Assembly: GCA_019916065.1 (NCBI GenBank) | Contig: CM034233.1 | Location: 54,429,947-54,493,946 of the forward strand | Origin: Vitellaria paradoxa | Taxonomy: Eukaryota; Streptophyta; Magnoliopsida; Ericales; Sapotaceae | Length of the DNA: 64,000 bases | Direction: 5' to 3' | Shown here: one piece after another, positions 57,773 to 64,000 of the stretch | How positions within the stretch are numbered: the stretch's first letter is position 1 | Layout: every line of letters begins with the position of its first letter | Notes under the pieces: model-generated | The model's database searches: none | What the model was told of the DNA's origin: nothing | Seen by the model: only the letters and a program-made list of their open reading frames with translations | Translations under genes and position numbers: made by a program

Positions 57773-60112
57773 ATGGCTACTTTCTTCATCTTTCTTGCTC
57801 TCTCTCTACTCTATAATACAGCAGAAGCTCAACAAAAACACACAAACATAAGCCCAGGCTCTTCACTAACACCCAACACAAACTCTTCCTCCTGGCTATC
57901 TCCTTCCGGTCTCTACGCATTCGGATTCTACCGGCAAGGCAACGGCTATGCTGTTGGAATCTTTCTCGCCGGAATCCAAGAAAAGACGGTAGTCTGGACA
58001 GCCAACCGAGATGATCCGCCGGTCTCCAGCGACGTCACTTTGCGCTTAACCAGCGATGGTGAGCTCGTCCTCCAACAATCACAAGGCGAAGACATTGCCG
58101 TTGTCGATGTCCGGTCTATTTTCTCTGCTTCGATGCTCGACTCCGGCAACTTTGTGCTCTATAGATCCGATCACCAAGTTATCTGGCAGAGTTTTGATCA
58201 CCCCACCGATACACTTCTGCCCGGCCAGCGCCTGTCCGTAAATCAAGAGCTGGTTTCTTCACTTACCAAAACTAATCACTCGGCCGGAATATTCCGTCTC
58301 AAGATGCAGAGTGACGGTAACCTTGTCCAGTATCCGGTGAGGACTCCGGACACAGGCGCCTATGCTTATTGGGCAGCGAACCAGGGTAATAGCGGAGTAA
58401 ATAATGTCTCGCTGAATTTTGATGATGGTGGCCGCCTCTATCTGCTGAACGGAAGCGTGTTTTTTCAAAATATAACCCAAGAAGGGATTACAAATGAAGA
58501 TACAACAATTTTCCTAATGAGAATTGATGCGGATGGGATTTTCAGAGTGTATTCCCATACTTCTGATCCGAAAGGGAATTGGTCCATTGTGTCGGAATCC
58601 TCAAGTGATAAGTGTTCTCCAAAAGGTCTATGCGGCCTCAATGGCTATTGTGTTCCAATGGGCGAGGAAGTTAATTGTGAAGGTCTTCCGGGATTTGATT
58701 TTGTTAATCCGGAGAATTGGATTTCCGGATGTGAGAGGAACTTCAATGCAGGAAGCTGCAAAAACAAGCAAGGGATTAACAAATATGCCATGAAAGAACT
58801 GGACAATACTATTTGGGAAGATGTCAATTACTTGGAGTTGTCAATACTAAGCAAAGAAGATTGTAAGCAAGCCTGTCTCGATGACTGTAATTGTGAAGTG
58901 GCCTTATTCAAGGAAGGAAGTTGCAAAAAGCAAAGGCTCCCCTTGAGGTACGGAAGAAGATCGTCTGACGACCCAAATAATATAGCCTTCATCAAGACGG
59001 CTACAAATTCACTCATTTCAAATGGAGAAAATCCATTCTCTCCACCTAAAGAAGCCAAGAAAATGCAAAGAGTGGATATCCTGATCATTGGTGTCACACT
59101 TATTTCTTTTTCCTTCATTGTTTTGGCAATTTTTGGTGCTCTTCTTTACAAAATTCGCATCAGGGCACATAGAAAGGTCGCAAAAAATGTTGAATTAAAT
59201 GAGGATGTCTCCCTTCAGGCATTTACCTTTGTGGAGCTCGAGCAACTGACAAATAGATTCAACCAAGAGTTGGGTAGAGGTGCTTTTGGGATTGTTTATA
59301 AAGGGATCATACCACACAATCAAAAGGTCGTCGCTGTAAAGAAACTAGAGAAAGTGTCAGAAGGGGAAATGGAATTTCGGACAGAGATAAGAGTAATTGG
59401 GAAAACCTATCACCGCAACCTCGTCAAGCTGATTGGTTACTGCATTGATGGACTTAATAGGCTTCTGGTATATGAATTCATGAGCAATGGATCACTTGCT
59501 GATTTTCTCTTCAGAGTCGAAAACCGGCCAAGTTGGGAAGAAAGGATTGGGATCGCATGCGACATTGCCAGAGGCATCCTATACCTGCACGAAGAGTGCG
59601 AGACGCAAATTATCCATTGCGATATAAAACCACAAAATATACTCATGGATGGGCAAGGGTGCGCTAAAATATCAGACTTTGGATTGGCAAAGATTTTGAA
59701 GCCTGACCATTCAAAAACTACTTTCACTGGGATTAGAGGAACGAGGGGCTATGTGGCGCCCGAGTGGCATCGGAAGCAATCAGTGACGGTTAAAGCAGAT
59801 GTTTACAGCTTTGGAGTTGTACTATTGGAGATTGTATGTTGTAGGAAAAGCTTGGATTGGAGCCTTCCTGAGGAAGAAGCTGTGCTTGAAGAATGGGTTT
59901 ACGCATGTTTTGAGAAAATTGAGGTGGGAAAGCTAGTGGGTAATGAGGAGGTGGAGACGAGGAAATTGGAGAGAATGGTTAAGATAGGTCTTTGGTGCAT
60001 CCAAGATGAGCCAGACCTTCGTCCTTCAATGAAGAAAGTATTATTGATGCTTGAAGGGACTGTGGACATCCCAATACCTCCCCATCCTACTTCATTTCTA
60101 AGTGTCGTGTAA
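57773..60112 (+). CDS. G-type lectin S-receptor-like serine/threonine-protein kinase (LECRK/RLK1-like), intact, intronless
   Basis: This 779-aa receptor kinase would act at the plasma membrane, with a lectin-type ectodomain outside and a kinase inside. In order: signal peptide 1-19 (FFIFLALSLLYNTAEA); bulb-type lectin domain about 28-155 (VVWTANRDDPPV, LDSGNFVLY, WQSFDHPTDTLLPGQ); Cys-rich EGF/PAN-like region about 280-385; membrane segment about 435-459; kinase about 496-765. The kinase has glycine loop GRGAFG (501-506), VAVK lysine 523, HCDIKPQN (615-622, proton-acceptor Asp617), DFG 635-637 and APE 662-664. The loop has HCD where RD kinases have HRD, so it is a non-RD kinase, common in immune-type receptors. 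Length and lack of introns fit the family. The ligand is unknown. This is the only clearly functional gene in the window. Confidence 0.95.
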   Translation: MATFFIFLALSLLYNTAEAQQKHTNISPGSSLTPNTNSSSWLSPSGLYAFGFYRQGNGYAVGIFLAGIQEKTVVWTANRDDPPVSSDVTLRLTSDGELVLQQSQGEDIAVVDVRSIFSASMLDSGNFVLYRSDHQVIWQSFDHPTDTLLPGQRLSVNQELVSSLTKTNHSAGIFRLKMQSDGNLVQYPVRTPDTGAYAYWAANQGNSGVNNVSLNFDDGGRLYLLNGSVFFQNITQEGITNEDTTIFLMRIDADGIFRVYSHTSDPKGNWSIVSESSSDKCSPKGLCGLNGYCVPMGEEVNCEGLPGFDFVNPENWISGCERNFNAGSCKNKQGINKYAMKELDNTIWEDVNYLELSILSKEDCKQACLDDCNCEVALFKEGSCKKQRLPLRYGRRSSDDPNNIAFIKTATNSLISNGENPFSPPKEAKKMQRVDILIIGVTLISFSFIVLAIFGALLYKIRIRAHRKVAKNVELNEDVSLQAFTFVELEQLTNRFNQELGRGAFGIVYKGIIPHNQKVVAVKKLEKVSEGEMEFRTEIRVIGKTYHRNLVKLIGYCIDGLNRLLVYEFMSNGSLADFLFRVENRPSWEERIGIACDIARGILYLHEECETQIIHCDIKPQNILMDGQGCAKISDFGLAKILKPDHSKTTFTGIRGTRGYVAPEWHRKQSVTVKADVYSFGVVLLEIVCCRKSLDWSLPEEEAVLEEWVYACFEKIEVGKLVGNEEVETRKLERMVKIGLWCIQDEPDLRPSMKKVLLMLEGTVDIPIPPHPTSFLSVV

Positions 60113-60260
60113 CTTTTTTCATTGCCAATAACCTTTGTGTGAGATTAATATTGTGTCATCCCCTGAAGTTGCATACTGCATCAATTTTTAATAAGGTTTC
60201 CATATGTTCGAGGTAAATAAAAATCATTTAAGTTTTCATCCTATTATTTTTTTTCCCTCC
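60113..60260 (+). terminator. 3' untranslated region with polyadenylation signal
   Basis: The stretch after the TAA-less end (the coding stop is TAA at 60110-60112) holds an AATAAA signal at 60216-60221, about 105 bases after the stop, and an earlier AATAAG at about 60190. The cleavage site cannot be seen from sequence. Confidence 0.5.
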
Positions 60261-61965
60261 AAGAATGTGTTAATCAAATGTCATGTCCCATGAAAAAGGT
60301 TATAAAATTTAATTTTATTATGAATTTGATTCGACTCTTGGATTAGTTATTATGAATTTGTGACTTAACCCAAACTAATCAAACCTTGTGTAAGTCTTAA
60401 GAATTTTCTTTTGTTAATTAATGAATTTCTTGATTTTATCAAGTCTAAAATTATAAAAGAAGCCCCACAACATATATGAGTAATGGTCTCAACCTTAAAA
60501 CCTGGGCATTAAATTGAGAGAAGTCCATCTCTTACATAGGACATATAATTTTTTTGATGGGCTGATATGGGATAACTTCTAGTAACCTCCCTCATACTAG
60601 CCCGGATAAACATAGGCATAGCGTAAACTATGGTGAGATCCAGTTGAAAATCCACTCTGATACCATATTAAAAAAACCTCATAACACATAAGAGCAGGGG
60701 TCTCAACCTTAAAACCTAAGTGTTAAGGTGAGGAAAGTCCATAGTTTATATGGGACATAATTTTTTTGATGAGCTGATGTGAGACAATTTTTAACAAAAA
60801 TGCTATTTATATATGAAACTCTTTATATTTTTATTTGGCAAGATTAATTCATTTTATTTTGTATGATAGTTAGGAATTTGAGTTTCACTTCTAATTTGGC
60901 GTTTAAATTATGATATAACTTGAAATCAATAGTTTAAATTGATGAGTTATTGACTTCCCCCATAATTTATAAATGATATTTGTGGATTGTGCATTTAACT
61001 AATGTAGAAGGGGGGGGGGAAGAAACCAGAAAAGAGGGTCTCAGATGTGACTTAGATGTACTAATCTAACCTCTATCATGCGCACAGCACCCTAACCGAG
61101 CCTTTTGTGTCACTTGATGCGGTGTCTCATGCTTGCACTGCCCCATTTTCCTTGCCCAAGCTTAAAGTAACTCTTATTGTGCCCACATCCTAAAGTCTCA
61201 TGTGCGCATGGCAAGCCAGCTTTATATCATGTGAGCACAACACCTTCATTTTTGCACGTACGACTAGTCCAACATTGCTCTCATGCGCATGTTTGCTTCT
61301 TTTCCATGCGCACGACCCATTGTTCTACATTTTGTTTGAGTATCTCTTAAAACCTAGTCATCTTATCTACCTCAACTTATTCTTGACCACTTTAAACGTG
61401 ATCTAGAGAATAATCTATATGACTATCTCATGATCGAAATTCAAAATGTTACTTTCAATTTTCATGATTGATATTCACAATTGCTTACATGGTAATTTTA
61501 ATAATTAAACTTTGAGATGAGATAGTTACTTGTAAAAACTAGTGGAATCTTAAACCTTAATGAAATTTACGTTTGAAATGATGAACCTTGGTGAAGGAAC
61601 TTAACCGTTGTTATGGACAATGTGGTTTCCCTCTAGGTGTTGCCATAACCTTGGTATAATTAACAAAACTAGTTGGGAAGAGAATTTCCTTGACATAACC
61701 AAACACTCCTACCTAGACTGACTTTTGATCACTTTCCATTGTTGGTAATTGATTGTTCCTTTTTTTTAAGGGGGGTGAGGGGTTGTATTATTTTCCTAGG
61801 TTGAAGGTTAAGTACTAGTTAAGAATAGACAAAACGTTAGTCTCAACTAGTTAGGAGGAGAATTTCCCTGATACAACTCAAACGTCCTTCCCAGGCTAAT
61901 TTTTTTTATCACATTTCACCATTAATAGATTGTGGTTTTTTTTCTTACTGAGTATTTTGTTAGGC
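60261..61965. other. Spacer with short direct repeats, no supported gene
   Basis: Two direct repeats are visible. One, of about 110 bases, contains GGTCTCAACCTTAAAACCT and TTTTTTTGATG.GCTGATG (60485-60565 and 60695-60775). The other, of about 90 bases, contains AACTAGTT.GGA.GAGAATTTCC (61668-61755 and 61845-61935). Between 61076 and 61320, CATGCGCA-like motifs occur at least five times, which recalls an LTR array. A 9-base G run is at 61011. A 68-codon ORF at 61200-61406 has no recognisable domain. Confidence 0.5.
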
Positions 61966-63505
61966 TAACTTCAGCTTTGAAAGCATGTGGCTTAAGATGG
62001 AAAGCTTTAAAGAAAAGGTGGTAGAATGGTGGTAGGCTACAAGTCACTAGGCAAACTAGTTATGTAATGCATAGAATATTGCAACTCTTTAAAGTAGACA
62101 TTATAAAGAGGAATGGGGAAGCCTTTAGGAGATTGAAAAGCAAAACTGATGAGGGAGGTCAACTAGGTGGATCAAAAAGATATTACAAAACCACTATTTG
62201 TTGAGGAAATTCAAACTATAGGCAAAGAGTATATCAAGTTATTTAGGCTACAAGAAATTAGTTGGAAGTAGAAATAACGAAGGCCCTTTGGTTGAAGGAT
62301 GGGGATAGGAACACAAGAATTTTCCACAGAATTGTAAATGTTCACATAAAGCATATCACAAAGCCAAATTTGTTGTGGAAGGTAGAGTGATAGAGCAAGA
62401 AGATCAAAGTAGAGATAATATTATCCATTTTTATGAAGACTTATATTCCAAAATGGAGGCCTCAAGTGGATGATTTGGAATTTGCCAACATGTTAACAGT
62501 AAGGAAAACAAATATTGAAGCAGCCTTCAGTGAAGAGTAAGTGTGGGGAGCTTTGAAATCCTTAAGACAAGGCTCCAAGTCCAAATGGATGAACTATAGC
62601 CTACTTTAACTATTAATATGAGATCCTTAAAAATGATGTCATGAGAGTGTTTGAGAAATTCTTTTAGAATGGGGAAATTGTTAGGAGCATCAATACAACT
62701 TTCTTGGCTATAACAACCCAAAAATTCTATAAACACAAAGGATTTCAGGCTTATCAACTTGATAGGCAGTATACACGTTGATAGGAAAAGTTCTAACCAC
62801 TAGATAAAAGTGGTGGTGTTATCATCAGCCTCTAATTACCAAAATTCCTTTGAAGAAGGCCAAGCAGCTCCTAGATGTAGCTCCTATGGCAACTAAGTTA
62901 GTAGACTCTAGACTAAAGTGGAAAGAGCTTGGCATTATTTGCAAACTAGATAATGAGAAATTATTTGACCAAGCTAACTAGAATTTCTTAATATATTTAC
63001 TTGGTAGAATGTGACTGGGGAAAATGGAAGAAGTGGGACATCTTGTTTGTGTAAAATACAAGGGAAGTCCATTGACCATATCCTTTTACACTGTTAGTGG
63101 ACAAAGGAGTAGTGAGATGTGTTGTTATGTCGCTTTGGGATTTGGTGGGTGTAACATAAGGACTCAAAAGACCTCAAAAATTGGTGGAAGGGTAAGAAAA
63201 TAGGAGGCTAAAGCTTGGAGGGTGGCCCCTTTTTTTTTAGCCTAGCTAGTTTGGAAGGAAAGGAACCACATAACTTTTCAAAAGATCAAATTTTTGTTGC
63301 ATAGAGTGAAAAAGATTACTTTTGTCTTAATTGTACAATTAAACTTGTAGCGGTATAGATCCAAATTTGATTTTTCTTTTTTTCCTTTTTATTTTGTGAA
63401 GAATATGATGCCTTAATACAGTTGGAAGGTTTTGTAACAGCAATTCCTTAATGCCTTTGCCCTTTCTTTGTTATAAATAAAATTTTTCTATTGATAAAAA
63501 AACTC
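61966..63505 (+). mobile_element. L1-type LINE remnant (ORF2 reverse transcriptase to 3' tail)
   Basis: Plus-strand frames, with stops and shifts, give the order of plant L1 ORF2: MWLKMESFKEKVVEWW (about 61985), ALWLKDGDRNTRIFHRIVN (about 62285), FYEDLYSKM (about 62430), RT pieces TTFLAI and KDFRLINLIGSIYTLIGKVLTTR (62695-62805), and VDSRLKWKELGIICKLDNEK (62900-62960). The FADD-box part is missing. The C-terminal SIDHILLHC zinc-finger region (about 63067) and the WRVAPFFF...WKERN-like tail region follow. It ends in T-rich sequence, a TTATAAATAAAATTTTT stretch and a short A run (about 63470-63505), as L1 3' ends do. It is 5' truncated and inactive. Confidence 0.78.
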
Positions 63506-63798
63506 TAGTATTGCTAATAGCAGTGTAAACCGTAAAGTTTTCATCCTTCCACCATGCCAAGTTCTATTCTATGAAAACAACCTTGCAATTCTTACAGCTT
63601 CACGTTCAGATCATGATGAAAGCTCGCCATCTTTCATCTTTGTAAGAAGACATCCATTATTATATTACATCAATTTCCTGAGGCTAAAAATTTAGAGCAT
63701 TAGAGACCAGAAATGCTAGGTCTAAATTTATGATAATAGTATAGAGAGACATACTTTTAGCCAAGCAAAAGATCATGTTTGATTTCTATATAAGATGG
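63506..63798. other. Probable 3' UTR of the following minus-strand gene
   Basis: This lies downstream of the stop codon at 63799-63801 (minus strand). No ORF is supported. It may be 3' UTR or spacer. Confidence 0.35.
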
Positions 63799-64000
63799 TC
63801 AAGAGACACATTTGTGTTCAATTGTTGCATCTGTCACCTTGGGCATGTTTCTTATTAGCTTCTTGATATTCTTCTCTTCTTTCTTTATTGCATCCATTAC
63901 CTTCATTACTTCTTTTACTTTTTCAATTTTTTGACAAATTTGATAAACCAAATCATCCTCATCTTCCATGGATTTTGACAGTTTTAGAGCCCTTTCATAG
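63799..64000 (-). CDS. C-terminal coding end of an unidentified gene, cut by the window edge
   Basis: On the minus strand, 66 codons are open from the window edge to a TGA at 63799. The segment is rich in Lys, Glu and Met with a helical, coiled-coil-like pattern: [37 protein letters not shown], then [16 protein letters not shown] at the end. Codon pattern and lack of stops suggest a real last exon. I do not recognise the family. It could also be part of a pseudogene. The rest lies beyond the window. Confidence 0.5.
   Translation of the reverse strand, partial: YERALKLSKSMEDEDDLVYQICQKIEKVKEVMKVMDAIKKEEKNIKKLIRNMPKVTDATIEHKCVS

Noticed and set aside
1..64000. CRISPR-like array formed by the 42-bp, 58-bp or GGGCGCCC repeats
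   Set aside because: Repeats are tandem or irregular, lack unique equal-length spacers and lie inside plant LTRs; no cas-like gene is present.

Overview
This is nuclear DNA of a flowering plant, most likely a eudicot. The grounds are one intact intronless G-type lectin receptor-like kinase gene, broken plant receptor-kinase copies, plant-type retrotransposons (Athila-type Ty3, Sirevirus-type Ty1, another Ty1/copia, plant L1 LINE), CACTA, MULE and hAT elements, a plastid 16S rRNA fragment, and AT-rich spacers. No CRISPR, operon or other prokaryotic architecture is present, and I saw no evidence of a new defence or biosynthetic system. The content of the window is its transposon stratigraphy.

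Layout. 1-18492: an Athila-type Ty3 element on the minus strand, with its gag, protease, RT/RNase H, integrase and third ORF all broken by stops. Its left LTR was later hit by two long solo-type LTRs of one family (LTR-A and LTR-B) and by a block that begins with plastid 16S rDNA. The Athila sits inside a CACTA element whose end (18498-19737) abuts a fragment of a lectin-kinase pseudogene (19738-20108). A diverged fourth member of the long-LTR family (LTR-C) follows, then a degenerate AT-rich coding-like remnant (21.7-23.4 kb).

24-31 kb: a run of small DNA transposons. They include a 920-bp MULE with about 200-bp terminal inverted repeats and possible captured coding sequence, and a hAT-like element inserted exactly into that MULE's target duplication.

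31.2-48.4 kb: a four-level nest. A 374-bp MULE-type MITE is split by a solo LTR (LTR-D, TSD GTATA), which is split by a gag-only Sirevirus-type element (TSD AGCCT), which is split by a Ty1/copia element with a short gag and three point nonsense mutations.

48.5-53.1 kb: a CRINKLY4-related (CCR3/CCR4-like) kinase pseudogene with dead catalytic motifs, split by a 3.7-kb solo LTR (LTR-E) that carries two tRNA-like sequences. 53.4-57.5 kb: two diverged copies of one upstream segment. 57773-60112: the only clearly intact gene, a 779-aa lectin receptor kinase with a non-RD catalytic loop. 60.1-64 kb: spacer, an L1 LINE remnant, and the C-terminal end of an unidentified minus-strand gene that runs off the window.

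Limits: alignments, boundaries and target duplications were read by eye. Family names rest on remembered motif patterns, not searches.
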